A DNA stretch of 64,000 nucleotides, from assembly GCF_001750285.1 (NCBI RefSeq), contig NZ_MAMP01000004.1:1-64000 (forward strand), in the 5' to 3' direction. This DNA is from Domibacillus iocasae. Lineage in GTDB: Bacteria > Bacillota > Bacilli > Bacillales > Domibacillaceae. Positions 25,265 to 34,191 of the stretch are shown piece after piece (within the stretch, counting starts at the first letter, position 1; each line of letters opens with the position of its first letter). The position numbers and the translations under genes were made by a program. The notes beneath the pieces are model-generated. The model was not told the DNA's origin, did not search any database, and saw only the letters and a program-made list of their open reading frames with translations.

Positions 25265-25654
25265 GTGTAATGGCCCTCCCTGTTTTCTTGATCGGCGATT
25301 TCGGTAAAACTGTTCGGTACCCAGTTCGTCATTCAGCAGCATCTCCATTCTTTCTAAATCTACTTTGTCAACCGGCGGATCGTTCTCGGACCAGTTAACA
25401 ATGTAAATAAAATAATATTTATGGATGAGCCGAAAAATAACATTTGAATGTGGAAATCTGTTAAAAACTGCTTTTATATTGTATCGCTTTGTATAAGTCC
25501 AGCTTACTAGTTTCATGATCATTCACCTATCGGTTGTATACCCGAATTTTGACGAAAAGAACATGGCAATATGCGCTTTTTCGCTAAAAATAGTGAAAGG
25601 AAAAAAGCGGATGGCATTGAATGTATTAAAGAAGACTATAAGGAGGGGTTTTCT

Positions 25655-26068
25655 ATGCATACAACGAAAGAAGCAGCCGCCGCCTTAGACATCAGCCCGT
25701 CAACACTCAGTAAATACGTTATGGCACTTGAAGGAGCAGGCTTCCGATTTGAAACAGGAAAACGCAATGCCCGGTTGTTTGACGAAAACGAAATGGCCAC
25801 ACTGCGGCAGATGATTGACACAGCGGCCGCTCAAAATATTCCTCCGGGACAGGCAGCCAATGCAATCGGACAAAACGCGTATCTGTCTTTAATTGAAGAA
25901 CGCCTTTCTGCCATTGAACAGCGGCAGGACCATTTAATGCATTTGTATGAAGATCTGTCTTCTAAATTAGCCCGCCTTCCTGTTCATCACATTCCTGATT
26001 ACTCGCCGCCTTCTTTTTTATTTTTACCACGTCGAAAAGCAGGATTTTTAAGCTTTTTGTCGAAGTAG
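25655..26068 (+). CDS. MerR-like helix-turn-helix protein
   Basis: A 137-residue protein starting MHTTKEAAAALDISPSTLSKYV, a MerR/excisionase-type winged HTH (residues 1-70). A helical segment around EERLSAIEQRQDHLMHLYEDLSSKL predicts a coiled coil. AAGGAGGGG lies 6 nt before the ATG, so the longer upstream frame is not the start. It resembles RacA-like or DUF3967-type DNA-binding proteins. Target is unknown. Confidence 0.7.
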   Translation: MHTTKEAAAALDISPSTLSKYVMALEGAGFRFETGKRNARLFDENEMATLRQMIDTAAAQNIPPGQAANAIGQNAYLSLIEERLSAIEQRQDHLMHLYEDLSSKLARLPVHHIPDYSPPSFLFLPRRKAGFLSFLSK

Positions 26069-26179
26069 TCATAGAATGTTTAAGGAACTTCTCCTAAACC
26101 GCACACGCCCTGTGTGCAGCGGAGAACCAAGAACATCCTGTTCAAGTTAGACTATGTGAAAAAGAAGGAGAACTTTATT

Positions 26180-26962
26180 TTGAAAAAAGCAATATTTTTT
26201 GACCTTGATGATACACTTTTGGACGATAAAAAAAGCATTCAGACCGCTTTTGACGTTACATGCGGCGAACTGGCTCAAAAATATGAAAAGAATGCGGCTG
26301 ATATTGAAGAGCATGTTCGTGCAGCAGCCCGAGCACAATATGAAACATATGACTTTTACCCGATCACCATTTCAATTGGGATTAACCCGTTTGAAGGGCT
26401 GTGGGGAGACTTTGGTGACGTGCACCATAATGGATTCCGTTCAATGGGAGACCAAATTGCCGACTACCAATTGAAAACGTGGGAAAACGGCTTATCGGCA
26501 GCAGGCATTCTATCTTCCGAAGCGAGCTGGGCACGCGAACGGTTCCGCAGCGTTCGCCGGAAGTCCGCTTTTGTTTACGAAGAAACATACGATGTGCTGA
26601 ATACGCTGCGCGATAAAGGGATTCGCCTTTTACTCTTAACAAATGGCGCCCCTTCGCTTCAATTGGAAAAGTTGACGATGACGCCAGAGCTCGTTCCTTA
26701 TTTTGAACATGTTTTAATTTCCGGCCATTTCGGCTTTGGAAAACCGGAAAAAGCTATTTTTGAGCACGCTTTAAGATTGATGGATCTTGAACCGGGTGAT
26801 GTCTTAATGGTGGGTGACAATCAGGGAACGGATATTTTAGGTGCAACCCGTACTGGCATTGAATCCGCCTGGATCGACCATGGCGAAGGAAAAGTAATCG
26901 AAGGCGCAAATCCGGTTCACAAACTCAACCGGCTAAAAGACATTCTTTCACTTATTGAATAG
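26180..26962 (+). CDS. HAD-superfamily phosphatase (YjjG/YfnB-like)
   Basis: A 260-residue HAD hydrolase. Motif I is FFDLDDTLLDD (nucleophile Asp near residue 8), motif II LLLTNG, motif III Lys in GFGKPEKAIFE, motif IV VGDNQGTDILGA. The start is TTG 26180 with AAGGAG 9 nt upstream. The helical cap around residues 15-110 places it with the YjjG/pyrimidine nucleotidase group, but the substrate is not certain. Confidence 0.85.
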   Translation: MKKAIFFDLDDTLLDDKKSIQTAFDVTCGELAQKYEKNAADIEEHVRAAARAQYETYDFYPITISIGINPFEGLWGDFGDVHHNGFRSMGDQIADYQLKTWENGLSAAGILSSEASWARERFRSVRRKSAFVYEETYDVLNTLRDKGIRLLLLTNGAPSLQLEKLTMTPELVPYFEHVLISGHFGFGKPEKAIFEHALRLMDLEPGDVLMVGDNQGTDILGATRTGIESAWIDHGEGKVIEGANPVHKLNRLKDILSLIE

Positions 26963-27039
26963 GTTTATACTTATACAAAACGGGTAAACAGTATGAAAAA
27001 GAACAGATGCCTGTTTTCGAGATAAGAGGAGAGACTTTA

Positions 27040-27465
27040 ATGGAAAAGCACTTTGAACCGTCCAAATTGGACATTAAAATTTTTGATGAGAAAAACAGCC
27101 GTCCGTTTACGGAAACGCCGCTCGACGATAAAGAGGTATATGAGCTTCAGGATGAAACGATGCGGACCCCGCTTGAAAAAGCGGATGTATTTGAAAAACT
27201 GCTTCAAACAGAAGATGCATGCGAATTATGGATTGTTCCTGTAACAGAAGCCACGTCATCTTTCACTCAAACATTGTCTGAAGAAAAAACGTCTGCCCTT
27301 TTTGGTATGCTGTCGTCATTTCGCGACAAAGTGCAGCGTGATCGAACATTTTTAATCTTTGGGCCGGATTGCTCCGGCAATATGAAAGAAAAAGTCGAGC
27401 AGCTTGGCTATACGCTCCTTCCATGTGAACCAAATGATCTTAAATCTGTAACAGTAGAATATTAA
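27040..27465 (+). CDS. Hypothetical protein
   Basis: A 141-residue acidic cytoplasmic protein starting MEKHFEPSKLDIKIFDEK. AGGAGAG precedes the ATG by about 6 nt. No membrane segment, signal peptide or known motif is seen. The C-terminal half has a beta-alpha pattern (RTFLIFGPDCSGNMKEKVEQLGY). It stands alone after the HAD gene with a 77-nt gap. I do not recognise the family. Confidence 0.65.
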   Translation: MEKHFEPSKLDIKIFDEKNSRPFTETPLDDKEVYELQDETMRTPLEKADVFEKLLQTEDACELWIVPVTEATSSFTQTLSEEKTSALFGMLSSFRDKVQRDRTFLIFGPDCSGNMKEKVEQLGYTLLPCEPNDLKSVTVEY

Positions 27466-27503
27466 AAAAACGGCACCTGTGCAAAATAAACAGGTGCCGT
27501 TTC
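27462..27503. terminator. Terminator hairpin, stronger on the minus strand
   Basis: Arms CGGCACCTGT and ACAGGTGCCG with a 9-nt loop. The minus strand has TTTTTTTAA after the hairpin, while the plus strand has only TTTC. It serves the hypothetical gene at 27040 weakly, and points to minus-strand transcription from the right. Confidence 0.75.
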
Positions 27504-27636
27504 AAAGTGTAGAAAATAAGGCATGCTTGCGTATCCTTCTTTTGCAGCCATTTCTCTTCGCATTTTTCCGCTCCCCAACATGCCGTCATGGGTATATATT
27601 TTAATACGATAGCGGGTGTGCGAAGAATAAAAATAA

Positions 27637-27664
27637 AAATCCGGATAAACATATTCGGATTCTC
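27637..27664 (-). terminator. Terminator after the yvbH-like gene
   Basis: AATCCG and CGGATT arms are followed by TTTATTTTTATT on the minus strand, 4 nt past the stop codon. Confidence 0.7.
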
Positions 27665-27667
27665 AAA

Positions 27668-28282
27668 TTAGTTGTTAATGTATTTTTCGTAAACGGATCC
27701 GAAGTCTTTCACACGGTACTCATCACTCGATTTTTTCAGCCAATCAAATGCATATGCATTTACTTTTTCGAATTCAGCTGACAAATCGATTTGCGTTTTG
27801 GTAATGTTTTTAATTGAATTTGCTGACATCTCCAGGCTTTGCTGGGCATATCCGAGATACATTTCATTTTCCCGCTGCATTTCCGCAATTTTCAATAGTG
27901 CCTTGTACAAGTCTTTTAATTCTTCCAGATGCTTTTTATGCACGTCAATGGAATACGTTTCACTGCCAAGTGTAAATTTAATTTCCACATCAAGGTCAAC
28001 TGTGCCTGCTGTTTCAAGGTACACGTTTGACACGCGATTAGTCACGTAGTTAAACCGGCGAAGCATGCGCTTTTTGCTGACAGCGTTTGCTCCGTCTACA
28101 TGTACAAGCCCAATGTTTGTAAAGCAATATTCGTCCGCTTTTGACTTAATGAGAAAATAAATTTTCTCATTGTCTTCGTGCATAATGTAATCATCCGCGT
28201 CCACTTTATTATAATCAGCCGGCTTGATAACCGCTCCAACATCGCTCAATCCTAATACGTCTGCCGCTACCTTTCCAAACAT
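27668..28282 (-). CDS. YvbH-like PH-domain protein
   Basis: A 204-residue soluble protein: a bacterial PH-like domain (about 1-120, DDYIMHEDNEKIYFLIKSKADEYCF) followed by a YvbH-type helical oligomerisation region (about 125-204). Length equals B. subtilis YvbH. ATG 28282 reads MFGKVAADVLGLS and has GGAGATGG upstream; the frame continues further upstream but the SD decides. A sigma-W like promoter lies upstream. Function unknown. Confidence 0.8.
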   Translation of the reverse strand: MFGKVAADVLGLSDVGAVIKPADYNKVDADDYIMHEDNEKIYFLIKSKADEYCFTNIGLVHVDGANAVSKKRMLRRFNYVTNRVSNVYLETAGTVDLDVEIKFTLGSETYSIDVHKKHLEELKDLYKALLKIAEMQRENEMYLGYAQQSLEMSANSIKNITKTQIDLSAEFEKVNAYAFDWLKKSSDEYRVKDFGSVYEKYINN

Positions 28283-28317
28283 AATCCCATCTCCTTTTAA
28301 CAAAGTATATGAATGAA

Positions 28318-28344
28318 TACGATCTTCTTTCTTCAAAAGTTTCA
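28318..28344 (-). promoter_or_regulatory. Possible sigma-W promoter of the yvbH-like gene
   Basis: TGAAAC (28339-28344) and CGTA (28318-28321) are separated by 17 nt on the minus strand, within the 16-17 nt spacing tolerated by sigma-W. The coding start is 36 nt downstream. Confidence 0.5.
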
Positions 28345-28665
28345 GTTTTATTTAAAAAGAGCTATTATTTCTTTTCTACAAATAGGCGATAATAATATTT
28401 TGAAATCCGGCATCCATCTCTTTTCTTATCGATGACAGCCATTTGATTTTCTAGAAGGTCGATCCCTTCTATTCAAAGCACTTCCGATGGTTGTTAAATT
28501 TCAAAAACAATTCTTCAATATTATTTTATCTTTGCCTTCACAATGATGGGTTTAAGTAAGACAGACTATTTCTGCTTATTTAAAAATATTTTCTGAAAAT
28601 TTGGTTATTTACTCCTTCACAATGGGAAGCAGTAAGGAGAATAACTAATTTAAAGGAGGGTTTTT
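28345..28665. other. Intergenic stretch upstream of the channel gene
   Basis: About 320 nt, AT-rich. No open frame with an SD and no clear hairpin terminator. It must contain the promoter for the gene at 28666, but I cannot assign boxes. Confidence 0.4.
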
Positions 28666-30411
28666 ATGAACAATAATATGTTCTGGGGCGGCTGGTACGG
28701 CTATGTAAACGAACTGCCAAACTTAATTATGGCACTTCTCGTTTTGTTGATTGGCTGGATCATTGCTAAATTAATCGGCAGTACTGTTGAAAAAGCGTTA
28801 AAAAAAACGAATACAGACAATCGTTTCTTTTCAAAAGCGAGTATTGGCAGCGAGAAATATCCACCTGAAAAAATCGTCGGAAAAATCATCTATTACATCC
28901 TGCTTACCTTTGTTTTTATTTTATTCTTTAACATCTTAAACTTGACGATTATTGCGTCACCACTCGTGTCGATGTTTACAACAATGGCGTCGTTTATTCC
29001 AAATATCTTGAAAGCTGCTTTAATTCTATTAATTGGCTGGGTTGCCGCTTCCATCTTAAAAGCATTAATCACAAAAGGCGGTGCAAAATTAAAATTTGCG
29101 AAATGGATGAAAAAAGGAAACCTTGCTGATACGGATGCACAAGCGGGACGTCTCGTTGAATCAGCCGGAAAAGTCGTTTTTTATCTTGTCCTTCTTATGT
29201 TTATTCCGGGTGTATTGGATGCGTTGAATATTGACGGCATCGCTGGGCCATTTGAAAACATGCTGGACAGCTTTTTAGCATTTATTCCGAAACTATTCGC
29301 TGCGATTATTGTCCTTGTTATTGGCTGGCTTGTTGCTAAAATTGTCCGTGATCTCATCACAAACCTGTTAAGTGCTGCAGGTGTTGACCGCTATGCGAAA
29401 AAAGCCGGCATTGGTAAAACAAGCGACGACATGAGTATTTCGTCGATTATTGGAATAATTGTGTACGTACTTATTTTAATCCCGGTTGTGATTACCGCCT
29501 TAGAGCGTCTTGAACTTCGCGGCGTTTCAGAGCCGGCAATTAATATGTTAAATCGTGTGCTGGAAATGATTCCAAATATTATTGTAGCCGCAGTGCTAGT
29601 AATCGTCGGTATCTGGGCTGCGAAATGGGCTGCGAAATGGGCTGCGAAATTTACAGAGGATCTTTTGCAAAAAGCCGGTGTAAATTCATTAACGAAAAAC
29701 CTTCACCTCGACAGCTGGGGCTGGACTGCGGACGAAAGCAGCATGACACCGGCAAAGCTATTATCATGGATCGTACAAATCTTTATTACTTTCTTATTTG
29801 TTGTCGAAGCACTGCAAATTATTAACCTTGAATTCCTCGTCACGCTCTCGCTTGGCATTGTGTCCTATTTGCCTAGTGTCATTGCAGCCGTTTTAATTCT
29901 TGCGGTCGGCATCATCCTTGGCAACATCGTTCAGCGTGTTCTACGCAATGTATTGTCAGGTTCAGACTTCCGTCTCCTCGGTTCGGTTGCCAAATACTCG
30001 GTCATTATTTTCGCTCTTTTCATGGCACTTGACCAGCTTGGTGTAGCAGATTCAATTGTTAATACGGCGTTCATGCTCATTCTTGGCGGTCTCGCGCTGG
30101 CATTCGGACTTGCCTTTGGTCTTGGCGGGAAAGAAACAGCCGCTAAATACTTGCGTCAGCTTGATTCAAAAATTGACGAAACCGATTTTGCCGAAGTAAA
30201 AGAAAAAGCAAGGCAGGAAAAAGAACAGATGAAACATGAAGCAAAAATGAAAGCAAATGAAATGAAACAACAAACCGATGATGCACAAAAAACAGCAGAA
30301 GAAATGAAGCCTGAAACGCAGCTGTTTGATCACCCGGATTCAGATAACTTCTCCAATCCGAGTCGTCCAGATTTAAATCCTGGCTTAAACGATGAAAACG
30401 ATAAGCTGTAA
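28666..30411 (+). CDS. Mechanosensitive-channel-like protein with TM-helix repeats
   Basis: A 581-residue membrane protein built of repeated hydrophobic units of the conserved TM-helix family (PF05552 type). The pattern LVLLIGWIIAKLI recurs as LILLIGWVAASIL, LVIGWLVAKIVRDL, VLVIVGIWAAKWAA and ILAVGIILGNIV. The last unit ends in a Gly-rich segment (GGLALAFGLAFGLGGKETA) like MscS-type pores. The tail of about 80 residues is highly charged and coiled. An in-frame 12-base tandem repeat encodes AAKW three times near residue 322. SD AAAGGAGGG. Confidence 0.85.
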   Translation: MNNNMFWGGWYGYVNELPNLIMALLVLLIGWIIAKLIGSTVEKALKKTNTDNRFFSKASIGSEKYPPEKIVGKIIYYILLTFVFILFFNILNLTIIASPLVSMFTTMASFIPNILKAALILLIGWVAASILKALITKGGAKLKFAKWMKKGNLADTDAQAGRLVESAGKVVFYLVLLMFIPGVLDALNIDGIAGPFENMLDSFLAFIPKLFAAIIVLVIGWLVAKIVRDLITNLLSAAGVDRYAKKAGIGKTSDDMSISSIIGIIVYVLILIPVVITALERLELRGVSEPAINMLNRVLEMIPNIIVAAVLVIVGIWAAKWAAKWAAKFTEDLLQKAGVNSLTKNLHLDSWGWTADESSMTPAKLLSWIVQIFITFLFVVEALQIINLEFLVTLSLGIVSYLPSVIAAVLILAVGIILGNIVQRVLRNVLSGSDFRLLGSVAKYSVIIFALFMALDQLGVADSIVNTAFMLILGGLALAFGLAFGLGGKETAAKYLRQLDSKIDETDFAEVKEKARQEKEQMKHEAKMKANEMKQQTDDAQKTAEEMKPETQLFDHPDSDNFSNPSRPDLNPGLNDENDKL

Positions 30412-30413
30412 TT

Positions 30414-30452
30414 AAAAACCTGTACCGCCTCTCAGCAGGTACAGGTTTTTTA
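30414..30452. terminator. Bidirectional terminator
   Basis: AAAACCTGTACC and GGTACAGGTTTT arms, 12 bp, with T-runs on both strands, between convergent genes. Confidence 0.9.
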
Positions 30453-30456
30453 ATAA

Positions 30457-30987
30457 TTATTCTCCAACAACAAACTCAAAGTTCGCGCTGAATTTCACGT
30501 CTTTCCCAACAAGCACGCCGCCTGTTTCTAGTGGTGCATTCCATGTTAATCCGTATGCTTCACGGTTTACTTTGCCTTCTGCGTCAAAGCCGGCGATTGT
30601 GCTGCCGTCCATTGGGCTTTTCGATGTACCGTTGTATTCCACGTTAAATGTTTCTGTATTTGTTACGTCTTTAATCGTTAATTGACCTGTTACTTCATAT
30701 TCACCGTCTGATACTTTTTTGATGGAGTCACTGACGAATGTGATTTGAGGATGGTTTTCCACATTAAAGAAATCGCCTGAACGAAGGTGGTTATCGCGGT
30801 CTTCATTGTTTGTGTCGATAGACGCTGTATCAATTGTAACCGTCCATTTTGCTGCTTCAAGGTTGTTTACGTCGCCATCGATTTGTACATCGAAGTTCGT
30901 GAATTCCCCTTTTGTTTTCGATACCATCATATGTTTCACTTGAAATGCGATCCCGCTGTGTACTTTGTCCAATGTAAATGTTGCCAT
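30457..30987 (-). CDS. YceI-family lipid-binding protein
   Basis: A 176-residue lipocalin-like YceI protein without signal peptide. It shows FTLDKVHSGIAFQVKHMMVSKTKGEF at the N-terminus, HLRSGDFFNVENHPQITF in the middle, and EAYGLTWNAPLETGGVLVG near the end. The family binds isoprenoid or other hydrophobic ligands. SD AAGGAGG is 8 nt before the ATG, and a sigma-A promoter lies at 31030-31058. Ligand unknown. Confidence 0.92.
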   Translation of the reverse strand: MATFTLDKVHSGIAFQVKHMMVSKTKGEFTNFDVQIDGDVNNLEAAKWTVTIDTASIDTNNEDRDNHLRSGDFFNVENHPQITFVSDSIKKVSDGEYEVTGQLTIKDVTNTETFNVEYNGTSKSPMDGSTIAGFDAEGKVNREAYGLTWNAPLETGGVLVGKDVKFSANFEFVVGE

Positions 30988-31029
30988 GCTTCATTCCTCC
31001 TTGATTTATAAAAGTAACTTACTTACCTT

Positions 31030-31058
31030 ACTATACACAAAGTTTATTTCGAATTCAA
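31030..31058 (-). promoter_or_regulatory. Sigma-A promoter of the yceI-like gene
   Basis: TTGAAT and TATAGT with a 17-bp spacer on the minus strand, about 43 nt upstream of the ATG. Confidence 0.65.
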
Positions 31059-31083
31059 GATAAATATTTATTAATTTTTGTAA

Positions 31084-31118
31084 AGAAAAAACTTCCCAGC
31101 ATTTTCTGGAAAGTTTTA
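31084..31118 (-). terminator. Terminator after the yitT-like gene
   Basis: AAACTTTCCAG and CTGGGAAGTTT pair across 6 nt with one mismatch, followed by TTTC on the minus strand. Confidence 0.75.
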
Positions 31119-31119
31119 C

Positions 31120-32022
31120 TTAGTGAATATCTCTTTTCTTAAATCGGCCGCCGCGCACTTCGGCGATATCAGCCACTGCGAGAAAAGCACTTTCGTCCAG
31201 ATCTTCCACGATTGATTTTAATTTTGCTTCTTCCAATCGGTTAATAACACAAAAGATGACTTTTTTGTTATCACCCGTATACGCGCCTTCCCCATTTAAA
31301 TAGGTGACACCGCGTCCGAGGCGGGCAATAATCGCTTCTCCAATCTCTTGATACTGATCACTGATGATCCATGCTGATTTCGATTCATCCAATCCCTGAA
31401 TAACGACATCGATTGTTTTAAACGCGACAAAATAAGCAAGTACCGAATACATAGCACGATCCCAGCCAAAGACAAAACCACCCCATACGAAAATAAAAAT
31501 ATTAAAAAACATCACAATTTCGCCTACGGAAAACGGTAGCTTTTTATTAATTAAAATAGCCAAAATTTCAGTTCCATCCAGTGACCCGCCGTACCGAATC
31601 ACTAAACCGACTCCCGCCCCAAGTGCCATTCCGCCAAATACAGCAGCTAATACAATATCACTCGTAAAAGCGGCTACCGGATGCAGAAAAGTTGCTGCAA
31701 TCGACAGCACTGTAATGCCAAATACCGTTGAAATCGCAAAGGTTTTTCCGATCTGCTTGTAGCCGAGAAAAAAGAAAGGAATATTAAGTAAAAATAAGAA
31801 GAGTCCAAGCTTCATGCCTGTTAAATTTGATAAAATAATGGAAATCCCAACAATTCCACCATCCATTATTAAGTTGGGGACAAGAAAAATCTCAATACCG
31901 ATGGCCATTAATATAGCGCCAATAAAAATAAACAGCGTTCGTTTCATCAGTCGCTTCATGCTGATTTTCTGGTGCTGCCGCTGAATTTCACTTTGTTTTA
32001 CTGCCGGTTGTTCCTCATTCAC
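31120..32022 (-). CDS. YitT family membrane protein
   Basis: A 300-residue protein with five or six membrane helices (about 25-200; IFIGAILMAIGIEIFLVPN opens the domain) and a C-terminal DUF2179 domain (about 215-295). FGGMALGAGVGLVIRYGGSLDGTEILA is the family signature. GTG 32022 has GAGGGGG 5 nt upstream and is preferred to the ATG at 32055, which lacks an SD. Transport substrate is not known for the family. Confidence 0.88.
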   Translation of the reverse strand: MNEEQPAVKQSEIQRQHQKISMKRLMKRTLFIFIGAILMAIGIEIFLVPNLIMDGGIVGISIILSNLTGMKLGLFLFLLNIPFFFLGYKQIGKTFAISTVFGITVLSIAATFLHPVAAFTSDIVLAAVFGGMALGAGVGLVIRYGGSLDGTEILAILINKKLPFSVGEIVMFFNIFIFVWGGFVFGWDRAMYSVLAYFVAFKTIDVVIQGLDESKSAWIISDQYQEIGEAIIARLGRGVTYLNGEGAYTGDNKKVIFCVINRLEEAKLKSIVEDLDESAFLAVADIAEVRGGRFKKRDIH

Positions 32023-32233
32023 ACACTCACCCCCTCGTATTCTATTTCTTTCCATTATAGCAATTTTCGCTTTTTAATAAAACGACTCCTCTTTACGCAT
32101 TGTTTTTACCAAGTATTTACTCACACTAAAATCCGGTTACAGTTAAGTTAAAATACCCCATTTTCTGTTACCTTTACAAAAGCGCGGGTACTTGTATGAG
32201 TGAAAAATAAATTTATCGTGGAGGTATTCCTGT

Positions 32234-32689
32234 ATGAAGAAAAAGCTTATTTCGATGATGACAGCCAGTTCTCTTATCGCATCCGGCTCTTTTGTTTACA
32301 ATCAGGCAGAAGCTCAACAGCAGGCAGTTCCTTCCAATGCATCTGTCAGTCAGGAAAAAAGCGAAACAGCAAACGGCTGGATGTACGCTAAAACAGTAAA
32401 AAGAAGTACAAAATTTGAAGATACAACAACGAAAGGAATTATTGCCGGTCTGGGCGGCCTGATCGGTTATGCTGCCGCCGGGCCGGCTGCCGCTGCTCTG
32501 ACACCAACGGCGACGGCCATTTTAAACAGTGGAATTGAAACTGTTTACTTCTATGATAAACAATATGTTAGAATGGCCAGTGCAACACTGCAGACAAAAC
32601 ACGTCTTAAAAGTATATGCCGATCCGGATTATGAAGAATTGATTGATTCTAAAACACTTATTACAAACGATATGGGTGGTCCAAAATAA
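32234..32689 (+). CDS. Secreted protein of unknown function
   Basis: A 151-residue protein with a clear signal peptide (MKKKLISMMTASSLIASGS, cleavage near AEA-QQQ at about 28). The mature part has a Gly/Ala-rich hydrophobic stretch (GIIAGLGGLIGYAAAGPAAAAL, about 68-90) that could insert into a membrane, followed by a short polar tail. SD GGAGG lies 9 nt before the ATG. No neighbouring transport or immunity genes are seen. Not recognised. Confidence 0.7.
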   Translation: MKKKLISMMTASSLIASGSFVYNQAEAQQQAVPSNASVSQEKSETANGWMYAKTVKRSTKFEDTTTKGIIAGLGGLIGYAAAGPAAAALTPTATAILNSGIETVYFYDKQYVRMASATLQTKHVLKVYADPDYEELIDSKTLITNDMGGPK

Positions 32690-33020
32690 TCATAAAAAAA
32701 GAGTGAAGGTTTGATAATCAAGACTAGCTGACTGTCGGCCTTCTTTTTTCTTGAAGGTCTGTCATAATGGCCGGCACCTTGATTTTAAGACAAAATGTTT
32801 CATTTTTATAAATGAAATCAAGAAAGCCATCGTTTTTTTCACGCAGCGATGAATCAGAACTGTTCCTGTTCCTTTATGTCCACCGCCTTTTGTTGAAGCA
32901 CTACCCTTTTTAAACAACTGATTCGTTATGCGGGGTGGAATCTCGAGCGTATCATTGATGCATGGCTGTCTTTTTAATCATCGGACGAATGCTGTTTTTA
33001 AAAGACAAATGGGTTATGAA
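32690..33020. other. Intergenic stretch with weak hairpins only
   Basis: Directly after the secreted protein there is a GAAGG/CCTTC hairpin ending in TTTTTT (32706-32751), probably its terminator. Beyond that a small AT-rich inverted repeat around GATTTCATTTAT is seen. No open frame has an SD. The sequence may be a decayed gene, but I cannot name it. Confidence 0.4.
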
Positions 33021-33021
33021 T

Positions 33022-33067
33022 TAAAAAAAGGACTGTCTCTCTGAATGAAGAGACAGTCCCTTTTTTA
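33022..33067 (-). terminator. Terminator after ppaC
   Basis: GGACTGTCTCT and AGAGACAGTCC, 11-bp perfect arms, then seven Ts on the minus strand. The stop codon lies at its edge. Confidence 0.9.
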
Positions 33068-33997
33068 GCGTGCCTGTAAAATTTCTGTAAGGATCGGAAC
33101 AATCTGTTTTTTACGTGATACGACGCCTTTTAAAAGTGCCTGGTTGTCTTCAAGCTTCACGTTAAATGCTTCTTCAACAGCGGATGTTTCAGCACCAATT
33201 GCCACAGCAACTGAATCGCTGTTTAAAATATCGGTAATTACAACAAGGAACAGATCAAGCGTTTTTTCAACGATTGCTTCCGTTACGGCTTCTTCGATTT
33301 CCGCTTTTAGAGCTAGCACGTCAGCCGGATCAATTGCGTTAATTTGTGCAATTTCGACTTTTTTGCTGCCCATCGGGAACACTTTTGCATCGATGCCGAT
33401 TAGTTCAGCCGCTGTTTTGCCGCTTAAGTCCGCTCCTGCTTTAAGCATATCAAGTCCATACTCGTCTGTGTTTACACCTGCGATTTCCGCTAATTCTTTC
33501 GCTGCTTTTACATCTTCTTCTGTGCATGTTGGCGATTTAAACAATAACGAATCCGAAATAATAGCTGACAGCATAAGGCCGGCGATGTTTTTTTCGATCT
33601 CCACACCATGTTCTTTATACAGCTTATTTAAAATGGTTGTTGTACACCCAACCGGCTCTGCACGATAGTAAAGTGGATCAGTCGTTTCAAAGTTTGCGAT
33701 ACGGTGGTGGTCAATAACTTCAAGAACATGCACGTCATCAATATCATCAACACTTTGCTGGCGCTCATTGTGATCGACTAAAATAACCGTTTCTACTTCC
33801 GGTGCCGCTTTTTCAATTAAGCGCGGTGCTTCCGTGTTAAATGTTTTTAACGCAAATTCTGTTTCGCCGTTTACGTCGCCAAGGCGAACAGCTTCCACAT
33901 CAAAACCAAGCTTTGTTTTTAAGTCCGCGTAAACGATTGCTGAGCAAATTGTATCCGTATCCGGATTTTTATGACCAAAGATAAATGTTTTTCCCAC
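33065..33997 (-). CDS. ppaC: Manganese-dependent inorganic pyrophosphatase
   Basis: A 310-residue family II pyrophosphatase (DHH superfamily). Metal ligands lie in [19 protein letters not shown] and VIDHHRI; the C-terminal DHHA2 domain has the substrate-binding SRKKQIVP. It hydrolyses pyrophosphate released by biosynthesis. The start is GTG 33997 with GAGGGA 6 nt upstream. Single-gene unit. Confidence 0.96.
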   Translation of the reverse strand: MGKTFIFGHKNPDTDTICSAIVYADLKTKLGFDVEAVRLGDVNGETEFALKTFNTEAPRLIEKAAPEVETVILVDHNERQQSVDDIDDVHVLEVIDHHRIANFETTDPLYYRAEPVGCTTTILNKLYKEHGVEIEKNIAGLMLSAIISDSLLFKSPTCTEEDVKAAKELAEIAGVNTDEYGLDMLKAGADLSGKTAAELIGIDAKVFPMGSKKVEIAQINAIDPADVLALKAEIEEAVTEAIVEKTLDLFLVVITDILNSDSVAVAIGAETSAVEEAFNVKLEDNQALLKGVVSRKKQIVPILTEILQAR

Positions 33998-34191
33998 TTG
34001 TTTTCCCTCGCTTTATGTAGAGTATTCCGTTTCATTTTAACGCAAAACGAAAAAAGTTTCCTTACTTAAATTAAAGTATAACGGAAATGATATTAAATTC
34101 CCATAAGGTTAATAGGTTTAAACGTTAAATTATTGTAAAGGGCAGGAACAGGAGAAGACAAATCCGAATTAGTATAGCTGGAGGTGTTTTT

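Noticed and set aside
25265-25522. N-terminal extension of the second lipid kinase by 86 codons
   Set aside because: The family starts at MKKAMIIANPSSG, which has its own good SD at 25264; the extension has no matching family sequence.
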